DNA of 64,000 nucleotides from Adiantum capillus-veneris (GCA_014529385.2 CM043944.1:88005884-88069883), one strand, 5' to 3'; shown: positions 44,101 to 54,480, counted from the first letter of the stretch. Made by a program: numbers and translations. The notes: a model not told the origin generated them from the sequence alone.

Positions 44101-46181
44101 GAATATGGTGGCCAACATTACATATGGACGCTGAGGAATACGTTAAACGGTGTGATGACTGTCAGCGGACCAAAGTACCACTTAAAAGAGATGATATGCC
44201 GCTTAGACCAATGATGGGGGCAAGAGCTTTTGCAAAATGGGGGATTGATTATGTCGGACCCATTTCACCTCCTGCATATAAGACTCATGCACAATACATC
44301 ATTGTGGCTACAGACTATCTAACAAAGTGGGTCGAAGCAAAGGCAACTCAAAAAGCAGATGCCAGGACCACGGCACAATTTCTATATGAATATGTCTTTG
44401 TACGATATGGATTGCCAATAGAAATTGTGAGTGATCGAGGCACACATTTTATAAATGAAGTGATAAAGATCCTTCTAGATGAATTCATGGTAATCCATAG
44501 GAAATCAGCCCCGTATCATCCACAAGCAAACGGACAAGCTGAAGCAACAAACAAAACCATATGCACGGTCCTCACGAAGATTGTATCTGAGTCGAGAACT
44601 GACTGGGACCAGAAGTTGCATTCAACATTATGGGCATATAGGGTAGCATATAAAACATCAATAGGAACGACCCCATATAACATGGTTTTTGGGCTAAATG
44701 CTATCTTACCAATAGAATTCTTGATTTCAACCTTAAGGGTGGCTAAGGATCTAGAGTGGACAGGGCACGAGCTTTCTGATAGAATAGATGACCTGGAAAA
44801 GCTAGACGAGCTTCGCCTAAAAGCAGTAGCTTCTATCTACGCTCAAAAAAGGCGACAAAAGGAATTTTTTGATAAGCATGTGCGGACTAAAGAGTTTAAG
44901 GTTGGGGACTATGTCCTAGTTTACACTCTGAAACAACATGCTAAGAAGCTTAAAAAGCGAGGGATGGGACCTCTGGTGATTAAAGATCTATCACCAGGTG
45001 GAGCCGTCAAGCTTGCTACATTAGACGGAGAAGAAATGCCCAATTGGATTAGTGGATGCAGAGTGAAAAAGTATCTTTTGCCGCTAACCCAAGACATGCT
45101 TCTCAAAATACATCAAGAAAAGCTGCATGTCCAGAAAAAGAAAAAGATTGAGGAGGAAGTGCAAGCCGAGGCAAAGGAAAGAATGGAGAAAAGAAGACTA
45201 CTGCGTCAGAAACAGCGCAATGAAGGAGCAATACGAATAAACGCAGTCAGTATAACAGAAATGGATAATGACAAAGAAGAACCCATCATTGAATGCAAAG
45301 TAGGAACCAACCAAATCAAAGCTAGAGCACTATTGGATTCAGAAGCTCAAGCTAACCTACTGTCACTCAGTTTGTATAGACAATTGACAAATGACACTAA
45401 ACTACAAACTGCCAAGCAAGAGTTAAAGAGTTACTCTGAGAATTCAATCAAAACTGTCGGATGCACAGTTTTACATATACAGATTAACCATTATGTGTAT
45501 CCTCATATGTTTTACGTGGTTGAAGACCAAGCTACACAACATCCATTATTGCTAGGACAACCATGGCAGAAGCAATACAATGCAATGATTGACTGGAGTT
45601 CTAAATCAGTGCTTATCAAATACGAAGGTGAAAGTCAATCAGTTAAGTTCACCAAAGGATCAGAGACAACTCCAAAGGAAGAATCCAAGAACAAAGGTAA
45701 ACAACAACCAGAGAAAAAGAAGAAGCAATGGCAACCAAAAGTTTCTATACAACCGGATTACTCTTCGACGAGGAATTCTCAACAGTGGATAAGGAAGACA
45801 AGCAATAATATAACAGCTCAACCTTGGGAAAAAACGGAGTCAAAGTTGGTATGGAGACCAAAAAAGGTTGTGCCAGAGAACACAAAGGTGGAAAGCAGAG
45901 TCTTCAATACCAGACAACAGAGTGATTCCAGACAATCAAGGACAGTGAAACAGATCTGGATTCCAAAGAAGTTCATGACGGCACAAAGCTATAGCAAGCA
46001 AATTTGGATCCCAAAGATTTGTAAACAGGAACTCCCTTCAGTACAATCAACGGACACTCCTAGGTATTTCAAGGCGAGGAAATCAACACAAAGGACAAAG
46101 CAGGTTTGGGTCGCAAAGAGTTTGTGGCAAGCACAAGCGAAGCGGAAGCAGATTTGGATAGTGCAAAAGAACAACAGGTAA
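41187..46181 (+). CDS. Gypsy-3 ORF2: pol (RT, RNase H, duplicated H2C2, integrase, second protease-like domain)
   Basis: Open from just after the TGA; the first ATG is at 41253. Residue numbers here count from 41229. After a charged spacer, RT spans about residues 260-520 with Y-M-D-D at 458. RNase H has H-I-D-A-S at about 604 and T-D-H-Q-A. An H2C2 zinc domain (H811...C849, C852) is followed by a second copy (H937...C975, C978). The integrase has D1007, D1069 and E1105, an exact DD35E spacing, then a GPF/Y-like end module. At about 1345-1460 is a retropepsin-like fold with L-L-D-S-E-A and L-L-L-G-Q-P-W. The tail repeats W-x-P-K motifs. No stop or frameshift occurs in 1664 codons, so pol looks recently functional. 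RT has no sign of the archaeal-type RNase H of Tat elements. Confidence 0.93.
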   Translation, partial: AIPDGPTTKFCDKDVYDVVPYFMLRTVLEKETEKNDTLEKEDEEEVFHDIPDHPEWGNEANNESTDNSSGNEETITDVRFYDFPNQTKQRQKRYRAKKKTKGVRTNPMPTIRGKNQFLMLVKAEDCVKDKISGRMRGNDQKSLRKDKKGSRNQVQRNGTETETEKSEKNKRNREHTESKLERRNKYRELNKTLKEVWTTEIESGEDKNAKSKENMDVPSHYRKFTIEDRKVVLTPPIRERKENESYDEPEDAKKVDLAAPGQPPRPVYIATDLSPGEEERLLSLLREYRDVFAWSYKDLKGVDPSIFQHTIPLKQDAKPSRQRPYTYNDTFAKRIKEEIDKLMEAEFIYEIEHTDWVSPIVVVPKKNGKLRVCVNLKKVNAATIRDNYPLPITDHVLERVSGKTAYSFLDGFSGYNQLAIAPEDQHKTAFATEWGIYAYRVMPFGLTNAPATFQRLMTHAFKEYLRLFLEIYMDDLCVHSLLRDEHLEHLRKVFEKCRTYRICLNPEKCVFMVRQGRILGHIVSQNGISTDLEKIKVIVDMPRPTNAKQVQSFMGHCLYYRRFIYMYAIIGQPLYRLIVNFEWTEECEESFKKLKEALITAPVLKSPDWEKIFHVHIDASAYAIGCILAQPEEGNMDFSICYASRQLNNAEKNYTTTEREGLGMIYAVKKFRHYLLANKFVFFTDHQALLYLVNKPCNTGRIVRWFIILLEFDFTVVVKKGKTHLRADHLSRLTNGEDPIGVDDDMPDAYLLNIEMIPKWSQNVVNLLTYGGEFDRREYNQKHIAIQQSKNLQLVAGRLYQLGNDHVLRLCINPEEYNIYLREAHVQECAFHCSRRNTYRNLLQLGVYWPGMKESVHEYVTVCIVCSSKPPAKYSTLYQIMIAPDWSQYIVEYLTNRTFPEGTSKARQKSVETEARDYTFIGDQLYKRGKDNQLRICASESEYVIILEQAHGGVGGGHFSGDKTTKLVLAAGIWWPTLHMDAEEYVKRCDDCQRTKVPLKRDDMPLRPMMGARAFAKWGIDYVGPISPPAYKTHAQYIIVATDYLTKWVEAKATQKADARTTAQFLYEYVFVRYGLPIEIVSDRGTHFINEVIKILLDEFMVIHRKSAPYHPQANGQAEATNKTICTVLTKIVSESRTDWDQKLHSTLWAYRVAYKTSIGTTPYNMVFGLNAILPIEFLISTLRVAKDLEWTGHELSDRIDDLEKLDELRLKAVASIYAQKRRQKEFFDKHVRTKEFKVGDYVLVYTLKQHAKKLKKRGMGPLVIKDLSPGGAVKLATLDGEEMPNWISGCRVKKYLLPLTQDMLLKIHQEKLHVQKKKKIEEEVQAEAKERMEKRRLLRQKQRNEGAIRINAVSITEMDNDKEEPIIECKVGTNQIKARALLDSEAQANLLSLSLYRQLTNDTKLQTAKQELKSYSENSIKTVGCTVLHIQINHYVYPHMFYVVEDQATQHPLLLGQPWQKQYNAMIDWSSKSVLIKYEGESQSVKFTKGSETTPKEESKNKGKQQPEKKKKQWQPKVSIQPDYSSTRNSQQWIRKTSNNITAQPWEKTESKLVWRPKKVVPENTKVESRVFNTRQQSDSRQSRTVKQIWIPKKFMTAQSYSKQIWIPKICKQELPSVQSTDTPRYFKARKSTQRTKQVWVAKSLWQAQAKRKQIWIVQKNNR

Positions 46182-49167
46182 AGATGAATCCATCTACTGA
46201 TTCTACTACCGAAGTATCACCAACCCAAAACCCGACCACCAATCCTTCAATCAAACAAAGAGCAGCTTTATTGGAAAGACTGTTGTATCATCGCTCTGCA
46301 ATTGCATTGGGAATTTATGACCAAAACAACTACAATGCTTCGCCCACAGACACTTCATAGTCGTCCGGGAGGACTCAGACTAGGAGGGGGGGAGGTATAC
46401 AGGCATACAGGAGTTACAAAGCAGCTACAAGCGCCGAAAACAAAGAAAAACAAAAATTATATTACAAGGGCAGTGTTTTACATGATTTTGCAATTTTTAT
46501 GTTTGATTGCGGATATTGATAATATTTATGCCCTTATAGACCTTGTTTTGCAACAAGAAGAGATCAAATGATGAATTTGGGTCTCTAGACGTGTAAATAT
46601 CACTAAATAAGAGTGTTTTTGGAGCTAAAAAGTGGTAATCCAAGTTCAGAAATCACAAATAAGTGTATATTCATATACACAGGGTTACCAGCTATTTATT
46701 GTGTATGTTTGGAATTTTTTGGCTTCAATTTGCTATTTTCCTTTATTTTTTATGATTTTCTTAATAAAAGTAAAAGAAAAATAAAAAAGCAGGTGAAATG
46801 AGATCGGAAAAAAGAAAAGAATAGACGGTGATGGTCCTGATGACAAGGGCAACCCATGGTAAAAATTGTGTACAATTCTGAAAAAGTTGCGGAAAGCCCG
46901 AAATGACAGAATTTTGGCAAAGTGGACAGATTTCTCAGAAACAGGTCAAACGGAGTCCAAATTGAGAAATTTCAAATCCTAAAGTGCATTTCACGACGAG
47001 ATAGGAGCACATGTCAAATTTGGTAACAAGTGATCCGGGAAGTCCGAAGTTAAGTATTTTTCACATCACTTTCAAGCTCATTTCCACTATTACCTTCTTG
47101 GAGAGAGCAAAGAGCACACAGGAGCATCCGACCTTCTACCGCCTTCTACAACTGCTACGAGAGCTCAGAGGACACCAGACATGAGAGGTAGACTCATTGC
47201 CATAAGCTTTTGATGCTTGTCGTTAACTTTTGTCGCGAAAACTGACCAAAACCAAGAAACAAGAGCAGACGGGGAATGGGGAAGAATGCTAGGTAGCGGC
47301 ACAAACGCCTAACCAAACCTTGCAAGAACTTATAGGTGGGTTACCCTAGTATAGAAGATGGGTTTCTAACACTCAAAGCTCGAGAAAGAACGACTGGAAA
47401 AACCCTAGGTCAACAGAGCCTGCAAGAGGCAAACAGGAAAAAGTTGTCGCAACGACACAAAACTTCTCAGGAAGCTTAACAACATCGAGGGCAATGCAAC
47501 CATGGAGTATCTCCGGCTTTGGATCACCGAAAGTAGGTCGGAACAACCGATTCGGCTGCAGACACACAAAGCGTCATTTTGGCATAACGGCTAAAATTGA
47601 CGACCAAATGACATGAAACTTCACAAGCAGCTTCAAATATACATGGATGACTTATGTTGCAAGCAAAACCCAAAAGAAAGCTGATTCACTTACCAATGGT
47701 GAAAAAGACGCTTTCGGGCAACCAAATGGAGAAAGATGGAGAACGGGGAGCCAAAGTCAAGTTCAACCAAATAGGTGGCTTCACAACATATCCAATGAGC
47801 TGGAAATGCAACTCTCGAGAAGAAAAGTTGAAGAAATTCAACTCCAAGGCAAAAAGACGACTTCGGAGACTGAAATGCCTATAAGGGGGCTTTTTAGCTA
47901 AACTGATGACTTTTTAAGTTGAAAACTAGTTAGCAGGGCTTAGGGCACTAGCACAAAGCATTCTTTGCACAAAAAGACCAACATTTCAAGAAAAGACATC
48001 ATACGCGTATGATGTCTCACAGCATGATTTCACATCCATTTCAACATTGAGTGCATAGCCTCATTCCACATGTTAATCACATCCTATGAACCAAGTATCA
48101 TGAGAATTGGAGTTAGAAAACCCAAGGGAAACCAAAAAGACGCAAAGTAGGCCATAAACTTGATTTTTGGTCCTAATTTTGTCAAAATAACTCCAAACTC
48201 ATTGAAACTTTGTAGGATTGTTGATTAACACATCTATAAGCTATCTGGAACCAAAAAGCACCATTTTGACACAAAAGACATCATACGCGTATGATGTCTA
48301 TTTGCACTTACAGAGCCAAAACTGCTCATTTGACATCATACATCCATTGTATATATTTAATACATGCTACATATGAAATTTGGAACCATTTGGTCAAGTG
48401 GATCACCCCATTAGCCCAATTGAGGGAAAATCCTTCATCCAAAGCCTATTTTAGCCCAAATTCAACATACTCAAGTCCAAACCAAGATTTGAGTAGATAT
48501 AGTCCTTCACTAGTACATGGGGAGTCCATAGAACCAATCCCATGAAAAATTGGTGAAAAAGACATCATACGCGTATGATGTCTACAGAGCCATTTTTAGC
48601 CCAAAATCTATCCAAAATTCATAAATCCACTGAATAAGCCTATCTAAAGCCATATCCAAGCTTATAGAGAAATTTGGTCCAAAAATACACTAAAAGACAT
48701 CATAAGCGTATGATGTCTCACTATGTGATTTTGGCACCTCGGGGCTTCAACCACCAAACAGAAGTGATCTACATGCCATTTGAAGGTGAACCACCAAGTT
48801 TTATCCAATTTGGATCATAAAATCCATTTCCCTTTCAAAATTTTGCCAAGAGCCTGAACTGGACTAAACTGGCCAAAACTTGACCAAATGGGATCCAAAC
48901 TCAAATCCAAGCATATGATACTCATGTATACACTATCAGCTACAAGCACAACCAATATGAAGTCATTTTGACACAAAAGACATCATACGCGTATGATGTC
49001 TCCAGCATGATTTTGAGCCCAATTTGCATATTTTTTCACCTACCCTGCATCCTTAGGCCCTGAATAGCTCATGTTTCAATTTTCAAGTCATTTGAATAGT
49101 TAAAAGCTTCATTTCTGCCTTCAGTACTAAAAAGACGCTAACTTCTGAAATTGGAGTTACAGGATCC
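46182..49167 (+). other. Gypsy-3 region between pol and ORF3, noncoding
   Basis: About 3 kb with no convincing gene. A short frame in another phase (46184-46360) could extend pol by frameshift but has no domain. The second half carries the palindrome array at 47994-49001. Confidence 0.65.
47994..49001. repeat. palindrome array 3' of Gypsy-3 pol
   Basis: Five 24-bp palindromes lie at 47994-48017, 48276-48299, 48560-48583, 48695-48718 (one mismatch) and 48978-49001, all AGACATCATACG plus its reverse complement. Centres are 282, 284, 135 and 283 bp apart, the same two spacing classes as in the 5' leader. Confidence 0.97.
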
Positions 49168-52100
49168 ATGGATTCCGCCAAGTTATCGGCAACGAAGAGA
49201 AAAAGACCGACAATCAAAGATGCTCTTGCAGAAGCAGAACCCTTTGACATTCCAGCAGAAACCCTCAAGCCAACCAAAACTTGGGTGGAGGAAGCAGTAC
49301 TGGAACAAGAGGGAATAAAGATCTACTAGGGGACTTTCAGAGATCCTCAAGGGCAAGCGGTGGATATACCGATGATCCCACAAGAATTGGTGGATTATAG
49401 CAGGTCAGAGAACATCAGCAGGTACCTGGAAAGGGCAGACTTGCACAGTTTCTTCACCTCGAGACCATCAGGTGTGGATACAAGAAGAGTGTACGAGTTG
49501 GCAACATCCATTCAGAAGGATGGGAAAGCCACATTGACAGCAATAGATGGAGAGAAAGTAGAGGTACAGATCACTCCACAGCTCATTGCAGATGCATTGA
49601 AGCTGAACAACAAAGGGAGATCTGTCAGGGAAAGAAGGGAGGCTATAGAGGTTTATGGGTCCAAGAAACAGAATGCAACTTATGGAGATATGGCAGACCA
49701 AAGAGCGGCAACCCTTTGCCGACTGTACAACCAATTTCTCCATATTTGCAGTAAAAGATCGCAAAAGTATACGACACCGCCCCATGCCATTGCAACTACC
49801 ATCACATGGGCATTGAAGAGCAATATGCCAAAAGAGGTGAATTACGCTCAACACATCCACGAGCAAGTAATTGCCATGCACAACGAGAAGCCAAAGTATA
49901 TAGGAGGAGCTGAAGTTCTGACAAGAATAGCTTATGAAGCTATTGGAGCCAGAGATCAATGGCCAAAGGTTCCCTCCCAGAATGAGTGGCTTAGAGAAGC
50001 CGATGAGGAGGAAGAATAGCCTGAAGTATCCAAGAGGGCGTCCACAAGAGCACGCAGGAAACTAGAAATAGTTTCAGAACCTGAAGAGAATGTGGATGAG
50101 CCGATTATGAAGAAAGCAAAGAAGAAGGTTGCTCCCAAGCAAACCAAAAGTCAGAAAGCGGCACGAATGGAAAGACTAGTGGAGCAGTTTAGAGCGGAAA
50201 GAGCTCTAAAGGGGGACTTTGAAGAAAAGTGGGTGCCAGACCCCACTAAAGTCGGAACTAGCTCAGCCAGGCCACATGTTGATCAATATGATCAATATAT
50301 TAGAGCTTATGAGGAGTCAGAGGCAATACTGGAGCAGCAACCTGTCGAGCCATACACTGAAGAGGAAGTACAACTTTTAAAAGCTGAGCTGCAAAAAGAC
50401 GACAAGGGGAAGAAGAAAGTAGATGAGTCTACTGAACCTCAAGAGAAAGACGGGCAAGCAAACAAAGGGAAAGCCAAGATGACTGAGGACAATCAGCCCT
50501 CCTTTACTGATGTACCCAGCCCGAAGAAGACGGAAATCATTGTGGAAGAGACCACAGTAGAGATGGACACGGCTGGTATGGAAAAGCCAGAGGCCGGGAC
50601 CAAGGAAAAGGAGATAGATCCAATTCAGCAAAAGAAAAACGATTATGAGGATCTGGTAGCGATAGGGTACACTGAAGAAGAGGCCCTTGAGGCGGTTTAT
50701 GGGATCATCCTACAAAAACGAGATGATCGGAGAGGGACAGAGGAAAATACAAAGAGTACAAAAGAAAGTGATGAAAAACTGGAAGAGCAGAACGTACTAG
50801 AAGAGCCGAAGCCAGTGGAGGTGGTGGCCAAAAAAGCTTTAGAGTTGACAGATGAAGATGAAAAAGACATGCACATGGTGCATGAACTGCTCAACAAGAT
50901 CAAAGAAAGATCCAAGGCAAAGGAAGCGGAGATTGAGATAGCCAAACAAAGGGAAGCCGAGTTGCAGAGGAAATTAGAGGATGCTATGACTGAATCTGAA
51001 AGTCATAAAGCATCACTCTACGATGCGGAAAACGAGAGAGACGGCTTGATACTCTAGCTAGCTGAGGCCTCAAGAGAAGTAACAAGTGCACAGGAAGCAA
51101 GGGAGCGGATGGAAGACGACTTGGAGGCGGCTAAAGATGAGCTCATTGAGCTAAGGGAAAGAGTCGAGCTCCAAGAAAGAACAATCACTAGACTCAGGAC
51201 TACCCCTAGAGCTAGCAGAGCAGGAACCGAACAAGAGGGAGCTCTTGTACCAACTCTGGAAGACCAGGTCCGAAGCTTACAAAGAGAGCTAAGATTAGAG
51301 CAAGTGCAAAGGTTGCACATTGCGGAGGGATCATTGGCAGCAGAGGAGAGGCTCACTTTAGAAAATCAAACACTAAGAACAGAGAATGAGACCCTCCGCA
51401 AACAGCTCCAAGATCTACAAGAGCAACAAAGAAGAGAGACAGAGACACCACAAGAAGAATCAGGTGGAGCAGCCATAGAACTACCAGAAACTGGAGAGGC
51501 AACCACAATTGAAGATCCAGCCCTAGTTCACGAGGTGACCTCAACTTCAGGAATCTCTGAAGAAGAACAACAAAGGCTCCATGACCAAATAGAAAAGTCA
51601 GCAGAGGAGATTGCCAAGGCGGAAACGGAATGGGAGAGGAGACTCCTAATCTCCATTAGACTTCAGGGATTAGACACAAAAGTGCTCCATGAAGAGTGAA
51701 TGCAACCCAGCCTGCCTTTCCCTTTGATGAAGTTTGAAGTGATAAAAACAAAAAAGAGAATAGAGGAGGAGCAGTATGTCGCTCTTTACGAAGGCGACAT
51801 CACAAAAGAGGAACAATCAAAGAAGATTGTAGATTCGCAGCCTAGATGGAGGAAAGGTTGGCTGAACAAATACCCAGCCTATCTCATCTACTTGGTGGAG
51901 GCACCAAAGGAGATTCGGGAGAATGCAACCTTCTGCCCGGTGCCAAGAGTCAGAAGCTGGAAAGAGCATGGCAGGATTGTAGAAAAGAAGCCAAATTGGC
52001 TTAATTACCCTAGGATGCCAGGACCAAAGGCAGGAGAGAGAATAGGTAAAGCCTACATGGTGAAAACCCTAACGGGCACCATCAAGCTCTTTACTGGCTC

Positions 52101-52443
52101 TCCTGACCTTTCGTGTCAGATGCTCAAGAAAATTTGCAGGACTCTCTTAGCTTGCATTGAAGTATTCGCACCAGATAAAGCCACGACCTCGAGTCTACTA
52201 TCGACGGCCGACACAGTGACTAATATGATGTATGATCTTTCATTGCAGCCTTCTCCAAAAGTGTTGCACCTCCTATACCAGAGGATTATGTTTTTGCCTA
52301 GCTTCCACATGCAAACATTCGAAGAAGCTTTCTACACCGGCTTTTTCACCCACGAAAGCAAAATATTCGGCCCAACCTTGACCATCGGCAACCTGCGATA
52401 CGAATCACATTTGCAGATGCTCAAGACGACAGGACTTTATTAA
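49168..52443 (+). pseudogene. Gypsy-3 ORF3: coiled-coil accessory protein with four in-frame stops
   Basis: One frame runs from ATG 49168 to TAA 52441-52443 (1092 codons) with stops only at 49327 (TAG), 50017 (TAG), 51055 (TAG) and 51697 (TGA) and no frameshift. The N-terminal part (49360-50000) resembles accessory domains of plant retrotransposons (a V-E-V-Q-I-T-P-Q-L-I-A-D-A-L block). Next come a Lys/Arg-rich stretch, a UBA-like helix pair near 50640-50715 (L-V-A-I-G-Y-T-E-E-E-A), a long coiled coil at about 50850-51440, and a C-terminal globular part with no family I recognise. It sits in the env position but has no signal peptide or membrane segment. Either a decayed gene or one needing readthrough. 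Confidence 0.7.
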
Positions 52444-52456
52444 CCAAGCATAAAGG

Positions 52457-52476
52457 TCATGTCAGGGACGACATGA
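52457..52476 (+). other. conserved hairpin upstream of Gypsy-3 polypurine tract
   Basis: TCATGTC and GACATGA form a 7-bp stem around a 6-base loop (AGGGAC), five bases before the polypurine tract. The same 20-bp sequence occurs before the Gypsy-2 polypurine tract although the bases around it differ. Confidence 0.8.
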
Positions 52477-52480
52477 ACGC

Positions 52481-52492
52481 GGAGGGGGGGAG
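52481..52492 (+). promoter_or_regulatory. Gypsy-3 polypurine tract
   Basis: GGAGGGGGGGAG immediately before the 3' LTR start TGTTGA; normal plus-strand primer site. Confidence 0.9.
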
Positions 52493-53434
52493 TGTTGAGC
52501 CAGCAGAGGATCACACCCACATTTTTGCTCACACTCATCATTTTTGTAACCATTGATTGTAATAAATGTCTTTCCGACATTGATTTTGAATTGAACCATT
52601 CATTAAGTAACGGGACTCAATTGAGTTTCCAGCTTGTAATCCCGAAGTAATTTCACTTGCTGATGTAATTAGTTAGAGATGTTCTCACCTCCAAGGCTGA
52701 GGTATATAAGCCAAAGTTTTGTAACCTTAGGGGATTCAAATTATTAATCAAAGTGAGTTTTTGAGCGCCGTGACTGTGTCTGAGAGAGAGTGAGCGAGAG
52801 AGAGAGAGTCTTATCTACTTGCTACGCTAGCTACGGAGCCGCCATTGGAGAAGCGACACCGCCATTGTGTTAGCAACGGCGAGAGCTACGCACTGATACC
52901 AAGAGTGCGCGCTATCGGCTTCTATGTGTGGTAAGTTCCTACGAGCTTCGGTGTGAGTTTTCTTCCAACTCGTGTGTCGGAATAGAGCGTGCAGCATATC
53001 TATAGAACCACAACGAGTAGAGCTACACATTAGTACTATCGGGGTCAAGTTTCGGTCACCTGTATTTTTCGGCCTGTCTTCATACGCGTTTACCGCACGG
53101 AGTGGTTATAGGTTGATTTTGCAGTTCAAGTCTTAAGGGTGTTGTTCTTACCTAGTGTATAGACTTCCCCTTGAGTTTGAGATCGATTCAATGATTCTAG
53201 ATCCTGTTTCGTATAGCATTCGTTCGTAGTACGGATTTCAGTCACTTGCGTATTTTAGAACTTAGATTTGATTTCCTTAGTAGTGATTGTCATTAGAAGG
53301 TCGATTAGGTGATTTGACACCCACCTAGTTGTTTCCATGCGCCTACGGGTCAAGCTTCGTCCTCGTCTGACAAATTCTGTTGTTGGTTGAGTTCTCGCTA
53401 TTTAGCTTCCGCTAGCGGCGTAACCGCCTTAACA
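52493..53434 (+). repeat. Gypsy-3 3' LTR
   Basis: 942-bp partner of 34384-35327, ending CCTTAACA and followed by the CTCTT duplication (53435-53439). It carries TATATAA at 52703-52709 and TCATACGCGT at 53080-53089. Confidence 0.95.
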
Positions 53435-53439
53435 CTCTT

Positions 53440-54480
<1,041 letters not shown>

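Larger units (their letters stand above)
34384..53434 (+). mobile_element. Gypsy-3: 19-kb Ty3/gypsy element with extra open frames and palindrome arrays
   Basis: LTRs of 944 bp (34384-35327) and 942 bp (52493-53434) differ by about 14 substitutions and one 2-bp indel. CTCTT at 34379-34383 and 53435-53439 is a perfect target duplication. Inside, in order: tRNA-Asp primer site, leader with four palindromes, gag-protease (ORF1), an in-frame TGA, pol (ORF2), about 3 kb with five palindromes, a coiled-coil ORF3, a hairpin, a polypurine tract and the 3' LTR. The Asp primer site, large size and extra 3' ORF recall the plant Athila/Tat group. Total length is 19,051 bp. I cannot place it more exactly without a phylogeny. 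Confidence 0.93.

Noticed and set aside
7076-49001. CRISPR-like array (regular short repeats)
   Set aside because: The repeats are palindromes spaced 125-287 bp apart in plant retrotransposon noncoding DNA. Spacers are far too long and irregular, and no cas genes exist here.
49168-52443. Retroviral envelope (env) gene
   Set aside because: ORF3 is in the env position but shows no signal peptide, transmembrane segment or Cys pattern. It is mainly coiled coil and charged.
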